A stretch of DNA of 64,000 nucleotides from contig CP136062.1 of NCBI GenBank assembly GCA_032622095.1, forward strand, positions 51,227,349 to 51,291,348, in the 5' to 3' direction. Origin of the DNA: Siphonodentalium dalli (lineage: Eukaryota; Mollusca; Scaphopoda; Gadilida; Siphonodentaliidae). A program made the translations under genes and the position numbers. The notes beneath the pieces are model-generated. The model saw only the letters and a list, made by a program, of their open reading frames with translations. It made no database searches and was not told where the DNA came from. This document shows positions 54,426-63,816 of the stretch, piece by piece (the stretch's first letter is position 1; each line of letters opens with the position of its first letter).

Positions 54426-54810
54426 GTATTCCACCCTATTCTAGTACTATGTACTATGTACATGTACATGTACTTCAGATTAATACCTGAGCCTTGATTG
54501 AGTCCTAACTGTGTCCTTCAGACAGCTGATGCACAACATGCACGTGGAATCCATTTAATAACCTTGCCTCTGTATTTACTAAACCTCCACATCAGGGCTT
54601 AATATAAAGTGTACTAAGTGGTATGGGAGGTCCACTTATTACAAATCAATCAGGGTGCGAATCCACTTCCATTTCCAGATTTTTGCACTGCTTTTATCGA
54701 GTAATTACATGCTTTTAATGAATTGAAGGAATATATACTTCGTGGTCCTCATGCAGACTCAGAAATATACTCACCCGATTTCTTCCTGGCCTCTATTAAC
54801 CTCTTATCTG

Positions 54811-55490
54811 CAAACCTCAGTTTAGTGTACGTGTCTGTCATTTGCAGAATGAGGTCCCCAGAGGGTGAGTTTGGTGATGCTATGCCACATAGCAGGCTAA
54901 CATCACCAAATTAGCCCTCTTGGAACCTCATTCTGCATGGTCTCATCTGCTATGGGAGACATAGATTTAGAATGAAGTTCCCAAATTGTGAATATTGTGA
55001 TATCCACCCATTGGGAACCTCGATTATGCAATGTGTCGTCTGCCAATTTGGGGATATAGAGAAACTAAACTAAAAAAGAAATAGAATCTATGTGAAGAAA
55101 TTATAGAAATTTGTTAACCCTTTGAGTGCCAGGTCCGATTTTTGTATCAACCCATATACCCTGTGCCAATGCATTCTCTTATATATGCGAGTCGACCATA
55201 GGTCGCCTCGCATATATAAGAGAATGCATTGGCCTAACAATTATTTTTTTTATTTTTTTTTTCACAATTTTTTACAATTTTAATATATTTTATTATATTC
55301 TTTAACAGACTTATTGTGTAGGTTTAGGGCCGATAATATCGGCCCCTGGCACTCAAAGGGTAAAATAAAGAAACTTTCCAGAGAAGATAAGGCCTAAGCA
55401 GAATGAGGTCCCCAGAGGGTGAATTTAGTGATGCTAGCCCACTATGCAGGATAGCGTCACTAAATTCACCCTCTGGGGACCTCATAATCA
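54811..55490 (-). mobile_element. B16: subtype 1 B element split by C2c
   Basis: The left hairpin and interior run to TTATAGAAATTTG. C2c follows, and the interior resumes with AAATAAAGAAACTTTCCAGAG and the second hairpin. The right terminus is lost after GGGGACCTCAT. Confidence 0.85.
55118..55360. mobile_element. C2c: complete C2 MITE nested in B16
   Basis: The ends are CCCTTTGAGTGCCAGG and CCTGGCACTCAAAGGG. TTAA (55114-55117) is on the left and TAAA on the right. It has one hairpin, a poly-T spacer and a TTAGGGCCGATAATATCGGC subterminal hairpin. Confidence 0.85.
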
Positions 55491-55629
55491 AGCTTCCTTC
55501 TCTGCTATTATATTCGTTCTGATCGAGTGTTGAATTATTACTCAAATGTCATGCGCTAAGTATCCGTTGAAGTCAGTCTTTAAATTCTGAGCACTCAAAA
55601 TTGAGTTTGTTGAAAAGAGTTTATTTCAC

Positions 55630-55998
55630 CCTGTGCCAATGCATTCTCTTATATATGCGAGTCGACCATAGGTCGCCTCGCATATATAAGAGAATGCATT
55701 GGCCTAACAATTTTTTACAATTTTAATAATTTTTTCTTGTATTCTTTAACAATTTTATAATTTTACCCATACAGAGCCCCAGACAAACATGAGCAGACGA
55801 CAATATTCTATATGCTTCTATATATGCGTGGGGCTCCCTGCAGGGTAATGGATGTTTTTTTTATTTTATGTCCTAAAAATTGTAAGAAACATTTATTTAA
55901 AAAAAATGATAAAAAATTGTTAGGCCAATGCATTCTCTTATATATGCGAGGCGACCTATGGTCGACTCGCATATATAAGAGAATGCATTGGCACAGGG
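55630..55998. mobile_element. C hairpin pair without CCCTTT ends
   Basis: CCCTGTGCCAATGCATTC...GCACAGGG bounds two perfect hairpins and a ~165-bp spacer with a TATGCTTCTATATATGCGTG remnant. No C1, C2 or C3 terminus and no TTAA is present on either side, so the hairpin module stands alone. Confidence 0.75.
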
Positions 55999-55999
55999 T

Positions 56000-56670
56000 A
56001 AAAAAAATCCCGACCAATGTATATAACTCACCTGGTATAAGGATATAATAATTTAATCAAAAGCTGTCAATCCACATAATACTGTAAAACCATTGGTTGT
56101 CACACATTTAGCTATCAAAGTTATTTCTCGATAACCTAAATTTCTTGTTAACTTTCCCTGCTACAGAAATGACAGCAGCGTCAAGTGACCACGCCTATAC
56201 CGCGTGCCTAAAAAATGTACCTGGAAACTGTTCGATACTTCCTAAGATTTAACATGAAATGTTGGTGCTGCATTATAATTCATTTGGGTATAACTGTATT
56301 GACAATACCGGTAACCATACTAGATGCTAATATTCAGTGCACAAGTAACCAGACAAATCAACAAGATTGAACATTGCGAAGAAGTGAACACTGAAATTAA
56401 AACCAACACGGGGTTGTGTCACCGCGGTCGAATATATCAATCCCACGTGCAACTATAAGCTGCCCGGCGTGTGATAAGTTGCGAATAGCCAATCAAAAAC
56501 ACTGAATCACTGACGCGATTTCATCACTCGATGAGCACCAGTTTTGAGTGACAGGTGTCTCTTTCAACTTAACGTGTCTTTTTCGTCGGAAATAGTGTCA
56601 ATTTTATACACTCGTTATACTTCCAACTTCTACTTTTTGGTGGTTCTCCTGTGAAATGATGGATTATATT
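56000..56670. other. Anonymous sequence
   Basis: No repeat ends or coding signal recognised. Confidence 0.45.
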
Positions 56671-56672
56671 AT

Positions 56673-56829
56673 AAGAAATAACTCTTTGTTTCGTTCCAAG
56701 GTTATGAGTTATAACCGAAAAGTTTGAAGAAAAAATTTCTATAACTGTGCTATGCGCATTATAGAATTTATCTTCAAACTTTTCGGTTTTAACTGCATAA
56801 CCTTAAATGGAAACAAGAGTTATTTCTTA
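56673..56829. repeat. Long palindrome (~65-bp arms)
   Basis: AAGAAATAACTC, TTGTTTC, AAGGTTATG and AACCGAAAAGTTTGAAGA pair with their complements around a CTATGCGCAT loop. No flanking duplication was found. It could be a further hairpin MITE. Confidence 0.85.
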
Positions 56830-56851
56830 GTTATATTTTATTACACACCTA

Positions 56852-56939
56852 CAGTGATGCTCTAATTAATCGACCCCTTAACCACATCAGAATTATGGGT
56901 AACTTTTCAGGATTTAATTAATTAATTAGGGCATTACTG
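56852..56939. mobile_element. A20: strongly deleted family A copy
   Basis: The left arm runs to TTTTCAGGATT and joins the last ~22 bp of the right arm. TA lies on both sides. Confidence 0.85.
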
Positions 56940-56974
56940 TATATTATAGTTGAGCTACATTTACCAGAGTTTTT

Positions 56975-57245
56975 TTTCACCTTTTTCAACTTTGAAATTT
57001 GGGTTTTCATGATTTCCAGATGATAACATCAGTTTAAAAATGTTGACTGAATGGAATGAAATTTCGTATGCAGATTTGAAACCATAAATTGCATGTCAAG
57101 TTCGATTTTGATTCTGTCCACCCGTTTTAACCGGAGTTATGGTCCTTTTATGATTTTGAAATTTGGGTTTTCTTGGGTTCCTGTTGATAACTGCAGCTAG
57201 TGTTCGTTGATCACCACCACACTTTGTACGTTGCCAAATCTGGGA
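56975..57245 (+). repeat. Dispersed GATGATAAC repeat, third copy
   Basis: CCAGATGATAACATCAGTTT, AATGGAATGAAATTTCGTAT, TTGCATGTCAAGTTCGATTT and GGAGTTATGGTCC follow the order seen at 3690-4035. Confidence 0.65.
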
Positions 57246-57274
57246 TTTGTCCAATAAATCTCACCAGACTTTAA

Positions 57275-57795
57275 AGATGGATTATCTCTTTAAATAACAA
57301 ATTTGAAATAGTTGCGTGGGTATAAAATAATAAATATGAACTGAAGACCCCTGTCCGGAAAGGCTTCTATCAATTAATATTTATTTTATTTCGAATATTT
57401 TATTGGGACCGTTTATTTGTCTATTTTTAGAACAGACCATTCGGGTGATGCCATATAGCGATAGAGAGCATTATGCTGTTCCTATGACTACGTATCGAAC
57501 GTCAACTGTCCCAGAATGATTAGTTGTATTGTTTTATTCCATAGTTATAAGCGATAATGAGTATAATTAATGTTTATTTGTAGCAAAATTACACCATAAT
57601 ATTTCTGGTCTCTGTTAACAGTAACCACTATTGTTCGTTAGCTAAACAACCACACATTTTTAGACCAGAAAATATTCAAAATAAAGGTGAATATTAATCG
57701 ATAGAATCATTTCCGGACAGGAGTCTTTGATTCAGATCTAATATTTTATACCCTGTTAACTATATAATACATGTTTAAAAAGAGATAATCCACCT
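57275..57795. mobile_element. R: TTAA-flanked TIR element, ~520 bp
   Basis: The ends are AGATGGATTATCTCTTT and its near complement AAAGAGATAATCCACCT, with TTAA at 57271-57274 and 57796-57799. A second inverted pair lies inside (CTGTCCGGAAA...TATCAATTAATATT near 57350 and its complement near 57690). A copy of its left end at 22657-22677 is the target of the 2.1-kb element. Confidence 0.8.
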
Positions 57796-57799
57796 TTAA

Positions 57800-58056
57800 T
57801 AATACGGTATTGGCCCTTTCTGATTATTTTAAATTTTATTGGATTTCAGCTATATGGAATCTTTTTAAAAATATAAATGATTTATTTTACATGAATTAGA
57901 TTGACTGCTCATGGTTTACAATCCTTGTTCAATGATTATTCATTAGCATTTAACATTCTCCACCCAGTTTATTTCCACTCCATGCTGTGTTAAGTTGTTT
58001 TGCTACATATGCACTCATTATGGTTTATGAGAGGAGGTCTTTTAGGCCGTGCAATG
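57800..58056. other. Anonymous AT-rich sequence
   Basis: Nothing recognised. Confidence 0.5.
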
Positions 58057-58060
58057 TTAA

Positions 58061-58429
58061 AGGCATATTATGTACTTGTTCGGGTGAGTGAAACTAATAA
58101 GTTATTATTCAGGTGCTATGCCAACTGGAGGAATGTAGCATTCTACTAACATCACCGAAAATCTCAAGCAAATCGACCCTGCCACTCCATAGAAAACATT
58201 GTCTGAATTACGCTAAATTGTAAATATTTACTACTCGATTCGGGATGCGTCTATCGGCGATAAACTAACGAAAACGATTTCGCCACTGAGAGCCACTGCA
58301 TTTAATTAATATATAAAAATGACGGAGTGTGTTGTTAATTTAGATATAATATTTGTTAAAATAACTACTTTTAACAAGATTATTCTCCATTTCTATTTGA
58401 TCACCCTACCGGAGTGTTTCACATAAGGA
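58061..58429 (+). mobile_element. H2: H family copy
   Basis: It starts after TTAA (58057-58060) with AGGCATATTATGTACTTGTT and runs through the shared H blocks to GGAGTGTTTCACAT, where the palindrome at 58421 takes over. Confidence 0.8.
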
Positions 58430-58572
58430 TTAACTGTCATGTGGACTGTTTTTATGGAGATGTAACCGTGAGGTAAGTGGACATAACTTGTGTAAAACCC
58501 TTCACAAGTTATGACCACTTACCTCACGGTTACATCTCCATAAAAATAGTCCCCATGACAGTTAATCCTTAT
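58421..58572. repeat. Palindrome (~65-bp arms) at the end of H2
   Basis: ATAAGGATTAACTGTCATG and GTTTTTATGGAGATGTAACC, then GTGAGGTAAGTGG, pair with their complements around a short GTGTAAAACCCTTCAC loop. It replaces the CACTTTAA end of H2. Confidence 0.85.
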
Positions 58573-58574
58573 AT

Positions 58575-59058
58575 TTAAATACATTTAGCGAAAAAGCCAC
58601 TTTTGTAAATGTATTTAAATCGAAAAGTGTATCGTGACAAAAACAGCCCAAAATACCCAATAGCACCCTTGGCAAAAGTTAATAGGAACAATTTCTCTTC
58701 ATATTGAAACCCGATGATGTATTAAGTCAATCCTGCGCGAGTCCAAATGCGCCCAAAACATTACGCGTTCGTCTTTCCAAACCCAATGGCGTATCGATGT
58801 TGTTATGAGCTTGGTGTTATTGAGCCGTTGCGCATTCACCGAGAAATAACTGCAACTAGCCACGTGGGCGCCGACCAATCAGAATGCTGGATTTAGTGAT
58901 GACAACACTTAGTATGTAAATATATCACTTTAAACTCTGTTATGGTTGAATTTCTATAGAAAACAGATTTATCCTATATAGATTCGGGAATCGCGTAACT
59001 GGTCCGGTTAAATTTCTAAATAAAATAGATGTACGATCCTATATATAGATTCTGGTGT
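58575..59058. other. Anonymous sequence
   Basis: A TACATTTAG...TAAATGTA short inverted pair lies at 58579-58620. Nothing else is recognised. Confidence 0.45.
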
Positions 59059-59062
59059 TTAA

Positions 59063-59303
59063 CCCTTCAATGACTGGAGCTTCCTGAATTTTTTTTGAAA
59101 AACCCTGTGCCAATGCATTATCTTATATATGCGAGTTCCCCATAGGGAGCCTTGCATATAAGAGAATACATTGGCCTATTCATATTTATGTTAACCTTGT
59201 AAACCAGTGCATTCTCTTTTATATGTGAGGCTCTCATATATAAGAGAATGCACTGGCACTGGATCTTTAATGCTACACCAACTCAGCTCCCGTCACTAAT
59301 GAC
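59063..59303. mobile_element. C3g: two-hairpin C3 MITE
   Basis: Left end CCCTTCAATGACTGGAGC after TTAA (59059-59062). The right end GCTCCCGTCACTAATGAC is followed by TTAT, where D6 begins. Confidence 0.75.
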
Positions 59304-59307
59304 TTAT

Positions 59308-59480
59308 CCCTTTCTATTCTAAATACTCGTGTCTTTCCTTAGGAAATGTTCAGATAATAAGTTCAACAAACAACCTTAGGTCGTTTGTTGAACTTAGTAT
59401 CTGAACATTTCCCTCCAATAAATAGGACTCGTAGCTTCTGTGTAAGTTCTGTACTTGTATTATCTGTTATCTGCTTATTA
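59308..59480 (+). mobile_element. D6: D element with intact palindrome
   Basis: CCCTTTCTATTCTAAATACT, then AGGAAATGTTCAGATAATAAG, AACCTTAGGTCGTTTG and the complementary arm. A tail CTTGTATTATCTGTTATCTGC is shared with D2 and D3. Confidence 0.75.
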
Positions 59481-59504
59481 TGTCCTGTGTAACGAAGTTA
59501 TGGG

Positions 59505-59614
59505 GGTATATATGACTCGGCTTGTCCGTCTGTCCCTCCGTCCATGGATGCAACTTTGACCAATCTTGTATTCCTACATTTTTCAGTCAATGTTCTTGAG
59601 ACTTGGCACAGATA
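59505..59614 (+). repeat. Dispersed GTCCGTCTGTCC repeat broken by A21
   Basis: GGGGGTATATATGACTCGGC, TGTCCGTCTGTCCCTCCGTC, TTGTATTCCTACATTTTTC and CTTGGCACAGATA match the 15.7-kb repeat. Confidence 0.7.
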
Positions 59615-59827
59615 CAGTAATGCTCTAAATAATCGACTTCTTAACCACAGCAGAATTATGGATAACTTTTCAGGATTTAGTCGGAAATATGGCTTGTTGC
59701 CATTCATCGGAAAGCTCTCCCCGAGAACTTTCCGATGAATGGCAACAAGCCATATTTCCGACTAAATCCTGAAAAGTTACCCATAATTCTGCTGTGGTTA
59801 AGAAATCGATTACTTAGAGCATTACTG
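59615..59827. mobile_element. A21: near-complete family A copy
   Basis: Both ~105-bp arms are present with few mismatches, with TA on both sides. It is one of the best-preserved copies. Confidence 0.9.
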
Positions 59828-60032
59828 TATCTGTTGGGCACCATGCAGTGCACCGTTTCCCCCTTCTGTACCATATGAACAAACAATTGACTCCACATGG
59901 CCTTCGTGCAGTTTTACATAAAGCGTTTGTAACCCAAAGCATATGTTCTTGTAGTTGAATATTGTTATGTCACTAGAGAAGTTATTCTTCATTATCTCAG
60001 CACACAAACATATTAAAATAGGAATATGGGGG

Positions 60033-60795
60033 TTGGTTCCGGGCCAACACAAAGTTACCCGGAGCTGTGGGTGCGTTTGTTTGGGTGAACATTCTCATTA
60101 GAAAACTAGCTTATTGTTTGCTCCGTCTATCAACCTGATACCCCTGATGCACTCCTACAGGGGCGGTGCTTTTCAGACGAAATCTCACACCCCCCCCCCC
60201 CAATTAATTTTGCAATTTCGAAATGTTCATAGTATATACAGTAATGCTCTAAATAATAGACTATATCCAGACTCTCAGTGAGAGCTTTCCGATGAATGGC
60301 AACAAGCCATATTTTCGACTAAATCCTGAAAAGTTGCCCATAATTCTGCTGTGGTTATGGAGTCGATTATTTAGAGCATTACTGTATAGGGACAGCGAAT
60401 GAAACATCTGAAAAAATAAAGGATAGTTAAATAATGAAATAAGATAAAATAATATTCCAATATCTTCTTGATATTACTGTTTTTTTTTAAATTGAAAAGT
60501 TCCAAAGTTCTGAAAATAATTGAAAACATTCCAAAACACATCAAAACATTTATTCATATTCCAATAGCTGTCTTCATGTAGGATCTATTGGAAAATTTGC
60601 TGATTTCCGGGTACAGGCTGGTAGGAGTTGAGTCATGCCTGAAGTTGTCTTAAGCAGGAACATGGCAGCTGGTTCCGGGCCAACACAATGTTATCCCGAG
60701 CTGTGGGTGCGATTGTCTGAGTGAACTTTCTCGTTAGAGAACCAGCTTATTGTCTGTATCGACCTGACAGCCCTGATACACTAGAGTAGGGGCGG
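60033..60795 (+). repeat. T: diverged direct repeat around A22
   Basis: 60033-60170 and 60665-60800 share GGTTCCGGGCCAACACAA, GAGCTGTGGGTGCG, GAACxTTCTC, CTAGCTTATTGT-like and CAGGGGCGG blocks. Between them lie a poly-C run (60190-60201), A22 and anonymous AT-rich sequence. Confidence 0.7.
60239..60384. mobile_element. A22: family A copy with shortened left arm
   Basis: The left arm keeps ~25 bp and the right arm is complete. TA lies on both sides. Confidence 0.85.
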
Positions 60796-60879
60796 ATACA
60801 CTCATGAGGGGCGGATACACTCATGCAGGGGCAGAATCTTCAGCCAAAATCCCCAAAACTAAGACAGTAAGCATACTAA

Positions 60880-61114
60880 CCCTTTACCCAACAGAACAGC
60901 CCTGTGCCAATGCATTCTCTTATATATGCGAGGCGACCATAGGTTGCCTCGCATATATAAGAGAATGCATTGGCACAGGGCATAACTGTAACCATCACAA
61001 TGAGCCGGTTCCAATGATATCCATATTTGTATGGTTTTATTGAGACAGACCCAAGATAATTTAGGCTGTTGCAGCTTTATTTGGCCGTTTTTGGCCGGTT
61101 TGTTGGGTAAAGGG
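60880..61114. mobile_element. C1c: single-hairpin C1 MITE, inverted
   Basis: The ends are CCCTTTACCCAACAG and TGTTGGGTAAAGGG, with CTAA on the left and TTAA (61115-61118) on the right. Only one hairpin is present; the subterminal GGCCAAAAA block is on the right. Confidence 0.85.
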
Positions 61115-61118
61115 TTAA

Positions 61119-61331
61119 CATCGCAATCTTCTCTTAGTATATGGACACTGACCTACAAATTACTTTGACACCAAAAACATATATCAGTATTATATCATCT
61201 GAAAATCGGAAACAAATATGTGTGAAAAAAATGAAACATCCAAAATAATAAATATTTAAATGAGTAAATATATACAACTTAATTTTGGGATAAATTACTC
61301 GCCGATCCCAAGTGGAGTGTTCCACATCATG
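61119..61331. other. Anonymous sequence
   Basis: GGAGTGTTCCACATCATG at 61314-61331 resembles an H right end, so an older H remnant may precede H3. Confidence 0.45.
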
Positions 61332-61335
61332 TTAA

Positions 61336-61686
61336 AGACATATTATGGACTTATTCGGGTGCGTGAAACTGTTAGTTAGTGAAACTGGTGGAGTGTAGCA
61401 TTCTACTAACATCACCGAAAATCTCAAGCAAATCGACCGTAACACTCCATAGAAAACAACGTCTGAACTACGCTCAATTGTAAATATTTACCTCTCGATT
61501 CGGGATGCAACTACCGGCGATAAACTAACGAAAATGATTCACCATCGAGAGTCGCTACATTTAATTAATAAATAAAAATGATAATGTGTCATGTCAATTT
61601 GGATATAATATTTGTATAATATGACTACTTTTAGCAAGATAATTCTCCAATTATTTGATCACCCTGCTGGAGTGTTTCACATCACT
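61336..61686 (+). mobile_element. H3: H family copy with both TTAA flanks
   Basis: It starts AGACATATTATGGACTTATT after TTAA (61332-61335) and ends GGAGTGTTTCACATCAC before TTAA (61687-61690). No inverted repeat beyond TTAAAG is evident and no coding frame is seen. Confidence 0.8.
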
Positions 61687-61690
61687 TTAA

Positions 61691-61964
61691 ACCTTTCATG
61701 ATGGGAGCTGCGCTGGTGCAGCATTAAAGATTCTGTGCCATTGCATTATCTTATATATGCGAGTCTCCCATATATAAGAGAATTTACTGGCACAGGATCT
61801 TTAACCCTTTCATGATGAAAGCTGCGTTGGTACAGCATTAAAGATCCTGTTCCAGTGCATTCTCTTATATATGCGAGTCTCCCTAATCTCCCATAGAGAG
61901 CATATATACCGGTAAGAGAATGCATTGGCACAAGGTTGTTGCAAAAGCTCCAGTCATGGAAGGG
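61691..61964. mobile_element. C3h: two partial C3 elements in tandem sharing TTAA
   Basis: The first (61691-61800) starts ACCTTTCATGATGGGAGC right after the H3 TTAA and has one short hairpin. A TTAA at 61801-61804 starts the second (61805-61964), which ends CCAGTCATGGAAGGG. Confidence 0.75.
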
Positions 61965-62430
61965 TTATTAAGTACTGTTTATATAATCACAAGTTTATTC
62001 ACCCCAGAATTACTATCATTTTACCGTTGTTACCTCAATCCTGACCAATTGAGCATGATAAAGAATTAATCCTTGTTTGGCTTAGGATTCCAACATGAGG
62101 TTGTTCTGCCAAAATAATAGGATTTATATATATCCTGAGAAAATCCCCTCCTCTTACTACGTAGTAATTATAGGGCCCTCTGAATTGAATGAATCTGATG
62201 CGATTCAAAATTGAATGGAGTCATCAATTCATTTTCATTATAATTACCATGTTGTTTGCATCATTCACAGAGCACACAAGTGTATTTTGCACTCATCCAT
62301 GGCTCAAATTCATTCATTTGTTGCATATATTCTGTTCAATATAAAAGGAGATGGTCTCATAAATGGCCGGATTTAGTGTACAGTACCCCTTTAGTGTTGC
62401 CCAATTGCACTGCCGGAGGGGGGGGGGGCA
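61965..62430. other. Anonymous sequence
   Basis: A poly-G run lies at 62417-62428. GATTCAAAATTGAATGGAG-type motifs near 62195-62235 resemble those at 340-430 and 63235-63275. Confidence 0.45.
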
Positions 62431-62431
62431 A

Positions 62432-62684
62432 TTCTCCAGTTGAAATTGGTGATGTTCACCCATTAGTCACTTCGATTATGCGTTTTATCTTCTGCCAATT
62501 AGGGTGTATAGATACTGAACTGAAAGGTAAAAGTAACACAAACAATGTTAATTTTGAGACTATAGATACTTCCCAGAAGATGAGGCCTAAGCAGAATGAG
62601 GTCCCCAGAGGGTGTATTTGGTCACTAAATTCACCCTCTGGGGACCTCATTCTGCAAACGACAGACATACTATTTGCAGGCTTG
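62432..62684 (-). mobile_element. B17: subtype 2 B element, one end lost
   Basis: The interior begins at CAGTTGAAATTGGTGATG. The single remaining hairpin has a collapsed top (GGTGTATTTGGTCACTAAAT). It ends CTATTTGCAGGCTTG. Confidence 0.8.
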
Positions 62685-62737
62685 ATTCAATGCTTTCACT
62701 CCTGTTTGCTTGACACAATTATACAACTCGAGATTTG

Positions 62738-63202
62738 CAAGCTTGATTATAGTGTGCCTGTCATTTGCAGAATGAGGTCCACAGAGGTTGAATTTAGTGA
62801 CGCTATCCCACATAATGGGATAGCATTCACTAAATTCATCTTCTGGGGACTTCATTCTGCTTGGGCCGCATCCGTTCTCTGCAAAGTTTCTTTATTATCA
62901 AATTTCTATAGAAACTTCTTCACATTCATTCTATTTCTTCTTTAGTTTAGTTTCTCTTTATCCCCGAATTTACAGACAACACATTGCATAATCGAGGTTC
63001 CCAATGGGTGTACATCACAATATTCACAATTTGGGAACTTCAATCTGAGTCTATGTCTTCCATAGCAGATGACGCCATGCAGAATGAGGTTCCCAGAGAG
63101 TGAATTTAGTGATGCTAGCCAGCTATGTGGGGTATAGCATCACTAAATTCACCCTCTGGGGACCTCATTCTGCAAATGACAGGCACACTATTTCCAGGCT
63201 TG
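62738..63202 (+). mobile_element. B18: intact subtype 1 B element
   Basis: Flanking octamers GAGATTTG (62730-62737) and AAGATTTG (63203-63210) match at 7 of 8. Hairpins and interior are complete. A 229-codon frame spans B17 and B18 but is a chance read-through of two non-coding repeats. Confidence 0.85.
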
Positions 63203-63210
63203 AAGATTTG

Positions 63211-63467
63211 ATGTGATTGTGAATCTTGTGCCTGATTCGATTCTAAATGAAAACCCGATTCCCAGGGCCCTTGTATTAACTAATTGTTATACGGCCTCGT
63301 CCTGATTGATCAGTAGCAATGTGTTCCCATGGATAATGTTTGACATAGTTTTGTAGTACAATTCTCAATTGTACCACAACAAAATGGCATATTTACAATC
63401 AATGCAACACTGTCAGTGCCTCAATACTTCCAGCAACATCATGATGCTTCAAACCACAGGGAATCGC
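63211..63467. other. Anonymous sequence
   Basis: The first ~25 bp repeat the flank of B14. The rest shows nothing recognisable. Confidence 0.45.
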
Positions 63468-63471
63468 TTAA

Positions 63472-63812
63472 AGACAAACTGATAAATTAGTACTCAGGCG
63501 CTATGCCAACTGGGGGAATGTAGCATTCTACTAACATCGCCCGAAATCTCAAAGAAATCGACCAAATAACTCCATAGAAAACACAGTCTGAACTATGCTC
63601 AATTGTAAATATTTACATCTCGAATCGGGACGCAACAATCGGCGATAAACCAACCCAAATGATTTCGCCATCGATACTCATTGCATTTAATAAATATATA
63701 ATACTGACGGTGTGTGTTGTAAATTTGGATTAATATTCATAAAAATAACTACTTTGAGCAAGATTATTCTCCACTTTTATTTGATCACCAAATCGGAGTG
63801 TTTCACATCACT
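63472..63812 (+). mobile_element. H4: H family copy
   Basis: TTAA lies at 63468-63471 and 63813-63816. The start is decayed (AGACAAACTGATAAATTAGT), and the rest matches H1-H3 to GGAGTGTTTCACATCAC. Confidence 0.8.
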
Positions 63813-63816
63813 TTAA

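Noticed and set aside
62256-62945. 229-codon open frame, the longest in the window
   Set aside because: It runs through an anonymous stretch, B17 and half of B18, all non-coding repeats found elsewhere with stops. No domain is recognisable.
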